NCBI RefSeq assembly: GCF_020178975.1
Contig: NZ_JAHXBU010000094.1
Coordinates: forward strand, 310,001-374,000
Length of the DNA stretch: 64,000 nucleotides
Reading direction: 5' to 3'
Source: Cesiribacter sp. SM1
Lineage (GTDB): Bacteria; Bacteroidota; Bacteroidia; Cytophagales; Cyclobacteriaceae
This document shows positions 23,882 through 32,854 of the stretch, piece after piece. A program made the position numbers and the translations under genes. The notes under the pieces are model-generated. The model made no database searches. It was not told the origin of the DNA and saw only the letters and a program-made list of their open reading frames with translations. Every line of letters starts with the position of its first letter. The stretch's first letter is position 1.

Positions 23882-25450
23882 TTGAGTTACGAACTGTTAA
23901 TCAATTCTACTCAGGATGGTAGCCGTATAGCCCTCTTAAAAAATAAAGGCCTTGTTGAGTTTCATCTGGAGCACGACGAAAGTCGGTTTACCGTAGGTGA
24001 TATTTATCTCGGTACGGTACGTAAAGTATCTCAGGGGCTCAACGCAGCGTTCATTGACATTGGGTACGAAAAAGACGGATTTCTGCACTACCTCGATTTG
24101 GGGCCGAGGGTGCAGTCATTAAACAAGTTTACCAAGCTGGTACAGCAAGGCAAACTATCAGGTAGTGCGCTGGCCGGAAAACTCGGCAGCTTTAAACTGG
24201 AGCCTGAAATTGACAAACACGGCAAAATCGGACAGGTACTTAGCAAGAATCAGCAGATTCTGGTACAGGTAGTTAAAGAGCCAATCTCTACAAAAGGCCC
24301 CCGCCTCTCCTGTGAACTCTCCATTGCCGGCCGTTACCTCATTCTGGTGCCTTTTTCCGATAGCATTAATGTATCGAAAAAAATAAGCAACTCAGAAGAG
24401 CGCCAGCGCCTTATGCGCCTCATTACCTCCATCAGACCCGAAGGCTTTGGTGTGATCATCCGCACAGTAGCCGAAGGAAAGGAAGTTGCCGAACTAGACC
24501 GCGATCTGCAGGAACTTGTGAACAAGTGGGAGGCCGGAATAAAGAAATTGCGCAGCGCCAAACCACGGGAAAAGATCATTGGCGAAATGAACCGCGCCTC
24601 CTCTATTCTTAGAGATGTGCTCAACGAAAGTTTTGATGCCATCATTACCGACGAAGAGGAGATGTATTCCGACATCAAAGATTACATCCGCTCCATTGCT
24701 CCAGACAAGCAGAAGATCGTAAAACTCCACAACGGCAAAGTAAAGCCATTTGAGCAATACGGCATCGAAAAGCAGTTAAAAAGCCTTTTTGGCCAGACTG
24801 TTAGTCTTCAGGGAGGTGGTTACCTGGTAATTGAGCACACCGAAGCCCTGCACGTGATTGATGTAAACAGCGGAAATAAATCAAACTCCGCAGAAGATCA
24901 GGAAAGTACGGCGCTACAGGTAAACCTCCAGGCAGCAAAAGAGGTAGCCCGGCAGCTGCGGCTGCGCGATATGGGTGGCATTATTGTAGTCGATTTTATC
25001 GATATGCGTAAGCCCGATAACAAGCGCAAAGTTTATGATGCGGTTAAGGATGAAATGAAAGACGACCGCTCTAAATTTACCATACTGCCACTAACCAAGT
25101 TTGGCCTCATGCAAATTACCCGGCAACGGGTTAGGCCAGAGCTAAACATTGCCACACGCGAAAAATGCCCCACCTGTAATGGAACCGGAAAAATAACAGC
25201 TTCCATTCTGGTATCTGATGAAATTGAAAACCATCTGGACTACCTCATGACCCGCCAGAACGAGCGCAGCATTAAGGTGGCCCTGCACCCCTACCTCTAT
25301 TCTTACTTTACCAATGGAATTATATCCAAACGGATGAAGTGGTTTATGAAGTATAACCGCTGGGTTAACCTGGAGCAGGACTCCTCACTGGGCGTAACCG
25401 ATTACCGGTTCATGAATGGTAAAGATGAAGTTATTGAAGTACCCAAGTAA
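23882..25450 (+). CDS. rng: ribonuclease E/G family protein (RNase G)
   Basis: This 522-residue endoribonuclease is involved in rRNA processing and mRNA decay. It has an N-terminal S1 domain (about 36-125), a 5'-sensor region, and DNase I-like catalytic residues Asp327/Asn329 in HVIDVNSGN and Asp371 in IVVDFIDM. The zinc-link is CPTC (429-432). It lacks the long C-terminal scaffold of RNase E, so RNase G is the better name. It starts with TTG (23882), the only start that keeps the conserved N-terminus ELLINSTQDGSRIALL. A terminator follows the stop. Confidence 0.93.
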   Translation: MSYELLINSTQDGSRIALLKNKGLVEFHLEHDESRFTVGDIYLGTVRKVSQGLNAAFIDIGYEKDGFLHYLDLGPRVQSLNKFTKLVQQGKLSGSALAGKLGSFKLEPEIDKHGKIGQVLSKNQQILVQVVKEPISTKGPRLSCELSIAGRYLILVPFSDSINVSKKISNSEERQRLMRLITSIRPEGFGVIIRTVAEGKEVAELDRDLQELVNKWEAGIKKLRSAKPREKIIGEMNRASSILRDVLNESFDAIITDEEEMYSDIKDYIRSIAPDKQKIVKLHNGKVKPFEQYGIEKQLKSLFGQTVSLQGGGYLVIEHTEALHVIDVNSGNKSNSAEDQESTALQVNLQAAKEVARQLRLRDMGGIIVVDFIDMRKPDNKRKVYDAVKDEMKDDRSKFTILPLTKFGLMQITRQRVRPELNIATREKCPTCNGTGKITASILVSDEIENHLDYLMTRQNERSIKVALHPYLYSYFTNGIISKRMKWFMKYNRWVNLEQDSSLGVTDYRFMNGKDEVIEVPK

Positions 25451-25492
25451 GTAAAGCTACAAGCTATTACCCTATCATTTTGAGTAGAAGAC

Positions 25493-25525
25493 AAAAGCCC
25501 GCTGATGGATTCAGCGGGCTTTTCT
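25493..25525 (+). terminator. terminator of rng
   Basis: GCCCGCTGA (25497-25505) pairs with TCAGCGGGC (25511-25519) around a five-base loop, extended by AAAA/TTTT. A T-rich tract follows. Confidence 0.88.
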
Positions 25526-25786
25526 TGTTTAATCATCTTCCGGGAAGTTGCCAGATCGCTCCACACCCCCTCAATTCGGCATGTAACTTTTATTTGCTTT
25601 ATTAACAATTATGCCGTCAGAACAACAGCATGAGCGCCTCCCGAATAAGCCGTAACACAGGCAAAGTAGCGCAAAGTAGCCAACCGGACCCATGGGGCTA
25701 ATTACAAAAATAATATATGCCATTTCGTACTTTTCGGTACTTATGTATTTTCCAGCACAGCTTTAAAACTTTGTAAAAAAACAAAA

Positions 25787-25811
25787 AGCCACCCGGCTTA
25801 GCCAGGTGGCT
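25787..25811 (-). terminator. terminator of the minus-strand outer-membrane barrel gene
   Basis: AGCCACC (25787-25793) pairs with GGTGGCT (25805-25811), with an extra GGC/GCC inside. On the minus strand it is followed by a T-rich tract, as expected for the gene ending at 25849. Confidence 0.75.
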
Positions 25812-25848
25812 CCTGAATATGAGGAGCAAAAAGCGCTCCTGCTTCTTT

Positions 25849-26475
25849 TTAAAACTTAACCCCCAGGTCGAGCCCCAACAGGTCGTTATTAATTCTAAGC
25901 TTATCGTCCAAACCATTTACCTTGGCAGCCGCATTGATAAGGCCTCTGTTGTAAAAGAAACCGCCAAAAAGAATGGTGTTATAGCCCAGGCGGTGCTCCA
26001 CACCCGCACCCAAATGCAGGCTCACATCAAAAAACTGAAAACGATCCACAACAGGCACATCAACATCTGTCTGCTCATTGATTTTTACCTCCAGCAGGCC
26101 CCCCAGCTGAAAAAACAGGCGGGTATCCAGGGCTAGTTCGTTTGTAAATAATTTAAGGGTGGCAGGTATCTGAAGGTACTGCAGCCTGTAAGATTCCGTT
26201 GTAGGAGTATTGCCCCGCCTGATCTCCAGGCCTACCCGTTTAGGGGCATACAGTATACCTGTGCTAAAAGAATAGTTATCGGTGATAAAATGATCATAAA
26301 TGGGCCCGAACACAAAGCGGCCTCCTACTCCATCAGAAGAAAATGCCGCATCATTTCCCTCATAATTGATACGGTTCGAAGAAAGGGTTGGAGATAACTT
26401 TATTCCTATTTTACTTTGTGCCTGAGCGCCAAACGCTAATACCAAACCCAGCAAAAACAAACATGTCTTTTTCAT
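25849..26475 (-). CDS. porin-family outer-membrane beta-barrel protein
   Basis: This 208-residue protein starts with a signal peptide (MKKTCLFLLGLVLAFGAQAQ, cleavage after AQ). Alternating amphipathic strands follow, ending on the aromatic-type C-terminal strand LLGLDLGVKF, which is the outer-membrane insertion signal. It resembles the PorT-like/OMP_b-brl group of Bacteroidota, but PorT identity is not supported by a specific motif. Its start codon lies inside the start region of the divergent gldB, so the two genes overlap by 13 bases at their 5' ends. Confidence 0.8.
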   Translation of the reverse strand: MKKTCLFLLGLVLAFGAQAQSKIGIKLSPTLSSNRINYEGNDAAFSSDGVGGRFVFGPIYDHFITDNYSFSTGILYAPKRVGLEIRRGNTPTTESYRLQYLQIPATLKLFTNELALDTRLFFQLGGLLEVKINEQTDVDVPVVDRFQFFDVSLHLGAGVEHRLGYNTILFGGFFYNRGLINAAAKVNGLDDKLRINNDLLGLDLGVKF

Positions 26476-27500
26476 ACAACAATCAGTTAACCTTTATATA
26501 TCGTTTATTAATACTTTTTCCTCTTTGCCTGCTGCTATTTAGCTGCGGCAACAATGCTGATGATGCTATAGACAGACCCGATGTATCTGATATTGAAGTG
26601 GAAGTAAGCATTCACAGACTGGAGCAACCTCTCTTCGAAGCAAAATCGAGGGACGAAATAAAAGCATTTTTAGAGGAAAACGAATTATTCGCCCAGAACT
26701 TTTTGAGGATTAACGAATATCCCAACGATTCGGTTATTGTAGATCAGCTCTGGCAGCTTTCGCAAGATCCGCACCTCGATACTGTTTACCGCGAGTCGCA
26801 GCAGATCTTCCCGGACCTGAAAGCCTGGGAAGAACAGTTTGAGACAGCTTTTAAATACATTAAGTTCTACTATCCTGAATTTCAGCCCCCGGTAATTTAC
26901 ACAGTAGTAAGTGGCTTTAGCACCGATCTGTTCATGACAGAAGATATGATCGTGATAGGCCTTGACTATTTCCTGGGACCAACCGCTACCTACCGCCCGC
27001 AGGAGCTGCCCCAGTATATTCTGCACCGCTATGCACCGGAGTATGTTGTGCCGGGTGCCATGCTGCTGCTTTCTTCCCGCTTTAACCAAACCGACCTTAG
27101 GGATAAAAGCATGCTGGCCGAAATGATCTACTACGGAAAATCTTACTACTTCGTAGATTTTGTACTGCCCTCGGCAGCCGACAGTGTTATTTTAGGATAC
27201 ACTACAGAAGAACTGCAGGGCGTAAACCAGAACAAGGGAACCATCTGGAATCACTTTCTGAAAAACGAACTGCTGTTCGAGACCAACCACGTGCTCAAGA
27301 AAAAATACCTGGAGGAGCGCCCAAAAACATTGGAAATAGGCGACAAAGCACCGGGTCGTATTGGCAACTGGCTGGGCTGGCAAATAGTACGCGCTTTTAT
27401 GGAAAAGAAGGACGACCTAAGCCTGCGCCAGCTGATGGAGCTACCGGATGCCCGCTATATCTTTAATGAGGCAAAATACCGCCCTGAAAACGAACGTTAA
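26463..27500 (+). CDS. gldB: gliding motility lipoprotein GldB
   Basis: The protein is 345 residues when started at the ATG at 26463. That start gives a lipoprotein signal peptide (hydrophobic run FIYRLLILFPLCLLLFSC with the lipid-attached Cys just before GNN). The upstream extension of the frame to 26388 would hide it. The body matches GldB: VEVSIHRLEQPLF near the N-terminus, VVSGFSTDLFMTEDMIVIGLDYFLG in the middle, and GRIGNWLGWQIVRAFM close to the end. GldB is needed for gliding and T9SS-dependent processes. Its 5' end overlaps the divergent barrel gene by 13 bases and its stop overlaps the convergent glycosyltransferase stop by 4. Confidence 0.92.
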   Translation: MSFSYNNQLTFIYRLLILFPLCLLLFSCGNNADDAIDRPDVSDIEVEVSIHRLEQPLFEAKSRDEIKAFLEENELFAQNFLRINEYPNDSVIVDQLWQLSQDPHLDTVYRESQQIFPDLKAWEEQFETAFKYIKFYYPEFQPPVIYTVVSGFSTDLFMTEDMIVIGLDYFLGPTATYRPQELPQYILHRYAPEYVVPGAMLLLSSRFNQTDLRDKSMLAEMIYYGKSYYFVDFVLPSAADSVILGYTTEELQGVNQNKGTIWNHFLKNELLFETNHVLKKKYLEERPKTLEIGDKAPGRIGNWLGWQIVRAFMEKKDDLSLRQLMELPDARYIFNEAKYRPENER

Positions 27501-28672
27501 ACCAGCCCTTCCAGCAGCGCTGCAATACCTCCCGTAACAGTGCTGCGGGAAAACATGGTTTCGGCTGTGTGGCGTGCGTTTGCCTGGGCCTGCTCCAGCA
27601 GGCGTGACTCCTGCAGGTAGGGGTGCAGCTTTTCAGTAAATTCAGACGGTTTATCACCAGGTGCATAAAAGCCGCACTGCTGCTGCTCTACCAACTCTTT
27701 TAGCCAGCCACTGGTATTCACCACACAGAGCTTAGCAGCAGCCATGGCATCAAACAGTTTATTGGGGCTGTTGGTCTGCAGAATTGGCTGCGGACCAAAA
27801 GAGGTGTAGCTTGCATCGCTCACTGCCAGGTAATCCCGCACCTGTTCTTTGCCGCCAAAGGGCATAAAGCTAAGGTTATTTAAGGCTGCGGCCTCCTGCT
27901 TAAGCCGCTCCAGCTCACTACCAGCGGCAGCAATCAGAAAATGCACAGGCAACTGAGCACACTGGCATGCCTTAGCGGCAGCCAGCAGGTACTCCAGGTG
28001 GTTGGTAGCCCCGGCAGCACCGGTATAGCTCACTACAAACTTACCCTCCAGTCCCCAGGCTTTTACCAGTGCTGCAGGTTTTGGAACAGGCCTGAAGAAT
28101 TCACAATCGGCCATATTTGGCGCCATGTGTACTGCTGCCCCGGGGTGCAGCTTTTTGATACCATCGGCAATACCCGGAGACAATGCCACTACTACTGCTG
28201 CCTGCAGGTATATCTGCTTCTCCAGTGCTCTAAGAGATTTTATCAGCAATGGATTCCTGATCGCTCCCATCTGGATGGGCGCTTCCGGCCACAGATCACG
28301 CACCTCGAATAAGTAGGGCACCTTATAACGTCTATGCGCATACAGGGCCAGCAAACCAATGGTAAGGGGGCTGGAGGTAGCATACACCAGGTCGGCAGGC
28401 ATTAGCTCATCTATCCGTTGCCTGGCCAGCCACAGGTATTGTACAAAGGCCTGGATGCGCCTGCCGAAGCCCATGGCGTTATCGTAAGGTACTGGCAGGT
28501 AATGCACCTCCATGCCTGCAATCTGTTCCCTTTTTTCAACTGGTCCATTCCAGCTGGTGAGCATTAGCACCTGGTGCCCCCGCGCGGCCAAAGCTTTTCC
28601 TACATAGTACGAGCGTATGGCCCCTCCTTCTTCGGGTGTTTTAAAATACTGATGGAGGTAGAGAATGCGCAT
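27497..28672 (-). CDS. glycosyltransferase family 4 protein (WcaI-like)
   Basis: This cytoplasmic sugar transferase of about 391 residues has a GT-B fold. The ATG at 28672 is preferred over 28711 because it gives MRILYLHQYFKTPEEGGAIR, the usual N-terminus of this group, and avoids overlap with the asparagine synthase. The N-terminal domain includes YYVGKALAARGHQVLMLTS. The C-terminal donor-binding domain includes KFVVSYTGAAGATNHLEYLL and the region QTNSPNKLFDAMAAAKLCV, equivalent to the EX7E site. It probably adds a sugar to an exopolysaccharide or lipid carrier. It is paired with asnB 14 bases upstream. Confidence 0.88.
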   Translation of the reverse strand: MRILYLHQYFKTPEEGGAIRSYYVGKALAARGHQVLMLTSWNGPVEKREQIAGMEVHYLPVPYDNAMGFGRRIQAFVQYLWLARQRIDELMPADLVYATSSPLTIGLLALYAHRRYKVPYLFEVRDLWPEAPIQMGAIRNPLLIKSLRALEKQIYLQAAVVVALSPGIADGIKKLHPGAAVHMAPNMADCEFFRPVPKPAALVKAWGLEGKFVVSYTGAAGATNHLEYLLAAAKACQCAQLPVHFLIAAAGSELERLKQEAAALNNLSFMPFGGKEQVRDYLAVSDASYTSFGPQPILQTNSPNKLFDAMAAAKLCVVNTSGWLKELVEQQQCGFYAPGDKPSEFTEKLHPYLQESRLLEQAQANARHTAETMFSRSTVTGGIAALLEGLV

Positions 28673-28686
28673 GGGGTGTAAACAGT

Positions 28687-30579
28687 TCAGCCAAAGTTTT
28701 TTTCCAGCCATCCTGCCAGCAAGGCCAGTGCCATTAGTTCCTGGCTATAGTCTGCCCTGCCCTGCCGGTGGGCCTGCAGCAGGTTCTGTGTAATGGCGGG
28801 TGGCAATATTTCGTGCAGCGGATGTTCCTTTTGCTCCAGCCACTGCCATAAAAAATCTGTTTTATCCTGCTGTACCCAGGCTCCAAAAGGCAGACCAAAG
28901 CCCTCCTTGGCACGCCGGGTATAGGCCTTGCCTCCGTACTTCTGCAGCAGGGCCTTTAGTATCCACTTTCTCCCCTTCTGTAACAGGTAAGTGGCCGGCA
29001 TTCGGGTAATATATGCTGTAAGTGGTGCATCCAGGTAAGGCATGCGCATTTCCAGGCCCCACTGCATACCGGCTTTGTCGTTCAGTGCCAGCAAATCAGA
29101 TACTAAATAATGTTTTCTGTCGTGCTCCAGCGCCCACTGCAGCGGCTCTGCCCCTGATGCTTCCTGCACCCGGGCACCATTTGCGAGTATAGACAGGCTG
29201 GTGAAATTAACAAAGGTCTGGTAGGGATTGCCACTTAGGTTTTTGCCAAACTTCTTCATCAGCTGCCATTGCTTACGGCCCGGCACATTTCTGCCTGCGG
29301 GCAGTAGGTTGCTGCCACTCCTGAGAAAGGGCAGTAATGATTTTATCAGGCCCTGGTGATCTAAGTATTTTGCAAATGCGCTATGGCGGTGGTAGCCTGC
29401 AAAGAGCTCATCGGCACCTGCCCCGCTTAGTACTACCTTTACTTTAGCGGCTGCATGTTCGCTTAATAAACAGCTCGTTATCCAGGCACTGTCGGCAACA
29501 GGCTGATCCTGGCGATGGCTTAGCTCCTGAAACCTGCCCAACACTGTATCGGCCTCCAGGAGCAGGTGCTGGTGGGAGGCCTGGTATTGAGTAGCCGCTT
29601 TTTCAGCCCATTTATAGTCCTGCGTACCCCAGGAGGCATCGTTGGCCTTGTTGCCCAGCGTAAAGCAGAGAGGCAGCTGCCAGGCCGCATGCTCCCGCAA
29701 CAGGGCCAGCATAAGGGTTGAATCTACCCCGCCACTTAAAAACAAGCCTACCGGTTTATCGGACTGCAGGTGGTTAAGCAGGGCATCAGTCAGGAGCTCC
29801 TCTACCTTTTCCAGCACTTCCTGCTCATTAAGTTCTCCCGGCGATAGCAGGCTTACATTAGCAGGGGCCGGGGGCACAAAAGAACCCTCTACCGGCTGCT
29901 GGTGGGGCGTAAAGAGCAGATAGTGGCCGGGCTCCAGCTCATGAATATTCTGAAAAAAAGTCTGTGGACGGGCAGCAAACTTGTACTGCAGGTAGTGCAT
30001 GAGCTGCGGCTCGTTAAGCCGCTTTTCCACCAGCCCGCTGGCCAGCAGGCCCTGCAGCTCCGATGCTGCCAGCCACACATTATTTTGCCGGGTGTAGTAA
30101 AGGGGCTTCTGCCCCCAGCGGTCCCTGGCCACAAGCAGGCAGGGTTCGCCATTCTCCAGGCCCTCGTAGTAGAGCAGGGCAAACATGCCGTTTAATCTTT
30201 GCAGCACTGCTTTACCCCAGATAAGCAGCGCATACAGCACAACTTCCGTATCTGAGGTGCTGCTAAAGCTGCAGCCCTGCTGTATCAGCTCATTGCGGAG
30301 CTCGGTGTAATTGTAAAGCTCGCCATTGTAGCTTAGCCATCCCTTTTTACTGCCCCATATGCGGTGCATGGGCTGTTCTGCTGCTGCAGTGGTGCCCAGG
30401 ATCTGCAACCGCCGGCTCCCCAGGGCAAGCAAACCTCTGCCCCAGGGCAGGTTCACCGCCCCACCACTATCGGGCCCACGGTGCTCCTGCCGGCTTTGCA
30501 TTTGCAGCAGCAGAGAGTCTGCGGCAGGTTTTGCAGCCAGTGCCTCTTCAGGGTCTATGATCAGGCTAAGGCCGCACAT
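28687..30579 (-). CDS. asnB: asparagine synthase (glutamine-hydrolysing)
   Basis: This 630-residue two-domain enzyme has class II glutamine amidotransferase at the N-terminus (nucleophile Cys2 in MCGLSLI, RGPDSGG at 34-40, YNGELYN at 84-90) and the ATP-pyrophosphatase synthase domain with the PP-loop SGGVDS (282-287) and SGAGADELFAGYHRH. It transfers ammonia from glutamine to a carboxylate. Asparagine synthases of this type next to glycosyltransferases often modify surface polysaccharides rather than make free asparagine, so the true substrate is open. nth lies 2 bases upstream (nth stop 30582) on the same strand. Confidence 0.9.
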   Translation of the reverse strand: MCGLSLIIDPEEALAAKPAADSLLLQMQSRQEHRGPDSGGAVNLPWGRGLLALGSRRLQILGTTAAAEQPMHRIWGSKKGWLSYNGELYNYTELRNELIQQGCSFSSTSDTEVVLYALLIWGKAVLQRLNGMFALLYYEGLENGEPCLLVARDRWGQKPLYYTRQNNVWLAASELQGLLASGLVEKRLNEPQLMHYLQYKFAARPQTFFQNIHELEPGHYLLFTPHQQPVEGSFVPPAPANVSLLSPGELNEQEVLEKVEELLTDALLNHLQSDKPVGLFLSGGVDSTLMLALLREHAAWQLPLCFTLGNKANDASWGTQDYKWAEKAATQYQASHQHLLLEADTVLGRFQELSHRQDQPVADSAWITSCLLSEHAAAKVKVVLSGAGADELFAGYHRHSAFAKYLDHQGLIKSLLPFLRSGSNLLPAGRNVPGRKQWQLMKKFGKNLSGNPYQTFVNFTSLSILANGARVQEASGAEPLQWALEHDRKHYLVSDLLALNDKAGMQWGLEMRMPYLDAPLTAYITRMPATYLLQKGRKWILKALLQKYGGKAYTRRAKEGFGLPFGAWVQQDKTDFLWQWLEQKEHPLHEILPPAITQNLLQAHRQGRADYSQELMALALLAGWLEKNFG

Positions 30580-30581
30580 CT

Positions 30582-31232
30582 TTAAAGCTGCTTAACGTTC
30601 TTTTCAAAATACCGGCAAAAATGGGTAAGTGGGCATACATTACATTTAGGTGTACGCGCTACACATACATAACGGCCATGCAGGATCAGCCAGTGGTGGG
30701 CATGTGGTATCAGGTTTTCCGGTATATGCTTTACCAGCTCTTTTTCTACCTCCAGCGGTGTTTTGGCCTTTTGGTTTACCAGCCCCAGCCGCTTGCTTAC
30801 CCTGAACACATGTGTATCTACCGCCATGGTAGGCTGGTTATACACCACAGAGGCAATTACATTGGCAGTTTTGCGCCCTACACCTGGTAATTTCTGTAGC
30901 AGCTTTACATCGGCAGGCACTTCGTTATTAAACTCCTCCACCAGCATTTTAGCCATGCCCAGCAGGTGTTTGGTTTTATTGTTGGGGTAAGAAATGCTTT
31001 TGATGTAGGGAAAAAGCTCATCGAAATGGCTGGCTGCCAGGTGCCGGGCTGTGGGAAATGCCTCGAATAAGGCAGGTGTGGTCATGTTCACCCGCTTGTC
31101 GGTGCACTGGGCGCTTAAGATAACAGCCACCAGCAGCTCATATGGATTATTGAAGGCCAGTTCAGTTTCGGCCTCCGGCATGTTAACAGTAAAGTAATCT
31201 ATGAAGGCTTTGTATCGCTCTTTTTTTAGCAT
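30582..31232 (-). CDS. nth: endonuclease III
   Basis: This 216-residue DNA glycosylase/AP lyase removes oxidised pyrimidines. The helix-hairpin-helix LPGVGRKTANV carries catalytic Lys121; Asp139 is in AVDTHVFRV. The 4Fe-4S cluster cysteines are 190, 197, 200 and 206 (C-x6-C-x2-C-x5-C). Length is standard. Likely first gene of an nth-asnB-glycosyltransferase transcript, since the gaps are 2 and 14 bases. Confidence 0.96.
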   Translation of the reverse strand: MLKKERYKAFIDYFTVNMPEAETELAFNNPYELLVAVILSAQCTDKRVNMTTPALFEAFPTARHLAASHFDELFPYIKSISYPNNKTKHLLGMAKMLVEEFNNEVPADVKLLQKLPGVGRKTANVIASVVYNQPTMAVDTHVFRVSKRLGLVNQKAKTPLEVEKELVKHIPENLIPHAHHWLILHGRYVCVARTPKCNVCPLTHFCRYFEKNVKQL

Positions 31233-31412
31233 AAGCCAAAGATAATGAAAATACAGTATTTGGGCAGATGGGGAGGTTTTTTGCAGTATGATGCAGTTAC
31301 AAATTAAACGGGCGCCTTAAAAACATGGCAAAGCTTGCACCTTTTTAATCTGTAGCCTCGTTACACCCAGTACAGCTACAAAAGCACTGTATTATTTTTA
31401 GACGATGGAAGC

Positions 31413-31712
31413 ATGAGTACCCGGAAATTATACACTTTACTGGTTGTGCTGGGTTTGGCTATGGTCTGGCTGGGTTTTCTTTTTACCTATGAGTTAAAGA
31501 TTGCAGAACACACACATACATCTGTAGAACAGGTGGCGGAGAAAAACACCGGCAACACCATACAACCAGAAGATGAAGAATCGCAGGCTGCTGGCTTAAA
31601 CAGCAGTGATGCCGTATCAGAAGCAGGTTTAGGCTTTCCAATGGCGCTTGCCGGCCTGGGGATGATTTTTGTAATCGGTGGTGCTTTCAATTTCAGAAAG
31701 CAAAATAGTTAG
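31413..31712 (+). CDS. small two-helix membrane protein, hypothetical
   Basis: This 99-residue protein has an N-terminal membrane helix (about 7-26), a polar, acidic middle of about 45 residues that would face the periplasm, and a second helix (about 74-91) followed by a short basic tail (FRKQNS). No family is recognised. It is accepted as a gene because of this clean topology and because a strong 21-bp terminator begins 18 bases after the stop. Nothing in the neighbours (nth, divergent; sigma factor, convergent) points to a role. Confidence 0.65.
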   Translation: MSTRKLYTLLVVLGLAMVWLGFLFTYELKIAEHTHTSVEQVAEKNTGNTIQPEDEESQAAGLNSSDAVSEAGLGFPMALAGLGMIFVIGGAFNFRKQNS

Positions 31713-31729
31713 CAACAGAACAACATAAT

Positions 31730-31775
31730 AAATGCAGAAGCCCTGTTTACGTGTGTAAACAGGGCTTCTGCATTT
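31730..31775. terminator. bidirectional terminator, 21-bp perfect stem
   Basis: Arms 31730-31750 and 31755-31775 are perfect reverse complements around the loop GTGT, with A and T tracts at the ends. It separates convergent genes (31413 plus, 31786 minus). Confidence 0.92.
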
Positions 31776-31785
31776 AATTTAGTTT

Positions 31786-32025
31786 TTAACTTCTTAAGGC
31801 TGCCATATTCATGGCGCCCGCCCAATGCATAATTCTGTCGGTTACTGCTTCCGAAGGTTCAAGAAGCAGATCGTCAAGCAACTGGAAATCATTCTGTAGT
31901 TGCTCCCACTCTTGCTGCAGGCGCTCATCTGTCAGAAGCGCGATTTCAATTTCTTTGCTTTCTTCAACTGAGGTATCCTCATAAAGGTACCTTAGCAAAT
32001 CATCCGGGGTAAAGGTTTTGATCAT
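31786..32025 (-). CDS. small acidic protein overlapping the sigma-factor gene
   Basis: The protein is 79 residues from the ATG at 32025. The longer frame from 32073 lies further inside the sigma gene and is less likely. Sequence features are IKTFTPDDLLRYLYEDTSVE at the start and an acidic, helical middle (EIEIALLTDERLQQEWEQLQ). It overlaps the 3' end of the ECF sigma gene by 26 bases, so translation is probably coupled. By context it may be a small regulator or anti-sigma-like partner, but it has no zinc motif or membrane helix, and that role is inference. Confidence 0.65.
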   Translation of the reverse strand: MIKTFTPDDLLRYLYEDTSVEESKEIEIALLTDERLQQEWEQLQNDFQLLDDLLLEPSEAVTDRIMHWAGAMNMAALRS

Positions 32026-32599
32026 AGGCGATATTATTGCTCTCCATCTTTTTTCTAAGATTGATAAGCGCATATCGCATACGACCCAGCGCGGTGTTAA
32101 TGCTTACTCCGGTTGCATCAGCAATCTCCTGGAAACTCATTTGCATGAAGTGCCGGCGTATTAAAACATCTCGCTGTGCATCTGGCAGCTCTGCAATGAG
32201 CTGATACAGCAGGTTGTGTGTTTCGTGCCGGATTTGTTCATCCTCATAGGTGCCCTCGGAGAACTCCACCGTATTAAAAACAGGGTTGGTATACTCCATG
32301 TTTACCACGGGATACCGCTTCTGCTTGCGGAAGTAGTCTATAGCCAGGTTGTGCGCGATGCGCAATATCCAGGGAAGGAATTTGCCCTCCTCATTATAAC
32401 GTCCTGATTGGATGGTGTTGATAGCTTTTACGAAGGAATCCTGTAAAAGATCTTCTGCTATCTCGGCATCCTTCACAATCAGGTAAATAGCCGTATAAAT
32501 CCTCGACTTATGACGCTCGACGAGTGTCTTAAAGGCCTCTTCGTTGCCATTTTTGTACGACAGCACTAATTCGCTATCGTTCAATCCATTTTTCCTCAT
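32000..32599 (-). CDS. RNA polymerase sigma factor, ECF subfamily
   Basis: This 199-residue sigma-70 family protein with only regions 2 and 4 directs RNA polymerase to alternative promoters. Region 2 (about 20-90) contains DAEIAEDLLQDSFVKA and WILRIAHNLAIDYFRKQKR, the core-binding and -10-reading helices. Region 4 (about 130-188) contains LPDAQRDVLIRRHFMQMSFQ and the helix-turn-helix EIADATGVSINTALGRMRYAL. No classical anti-sigma factor follows, only a small acidic protein whose start overlaps its 3' end. Whether it reads the AAC-N16-CGTA promoters found elsewhere in the window is unknown. Confidence 0.93.
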   Translation of the reverse strand: MRKNGLNDSELVLSYKNGNEEAFKTLVERHKSRIYTAIYLIVKDAEIAEDLLQDSFVKAINTIQSGRYNEEGKFLPWILRIAHNLAIDYFRKQKRYPVVNMEYTNPVFNTVEFSEGTYEDEQIRHETHNLLYQLIAELPDAQRDVLIRRHFMQMSFQEIADATGVSINTALGRMRYALINLRKKMESNNIAYDQNLYPG

Positions 32600-32854
32600 G
32601 TAATTGTCTGTTAAGCTAACGTAGAGGTTCAGGCCATAGTATCGGGTCTAGAGGTTTAGTAATTAAAAATTTTTAGAAGGGTATTCGGTCTTTACTCAAA
32701 TATACCGAACAGCAGCATAATTAGCAATAGAAGTAAGGCTTTAGGCAAGAATTAACAGATTTTAACGTTAATGGCTCCTCACAACTCTCTGCTACTCAAT
32801 AACAACAGCCTCAAGTATCTTGCCAAAATGTTCATATATCACTAATATTGACTC

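Larger units (their letters stand above)
25451..25848. other. 398-bp intergenic region with two terminators
   Basis: Holds the rng terminator (25493-25525), a tandem 10-bp duplication GCAAAGTAGC (25661-25670 and 25671-25680), and the minus-strand terminator of the next gene (25787-25811). No open frame or RNA gene is convincing. Confidence 0.6.
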
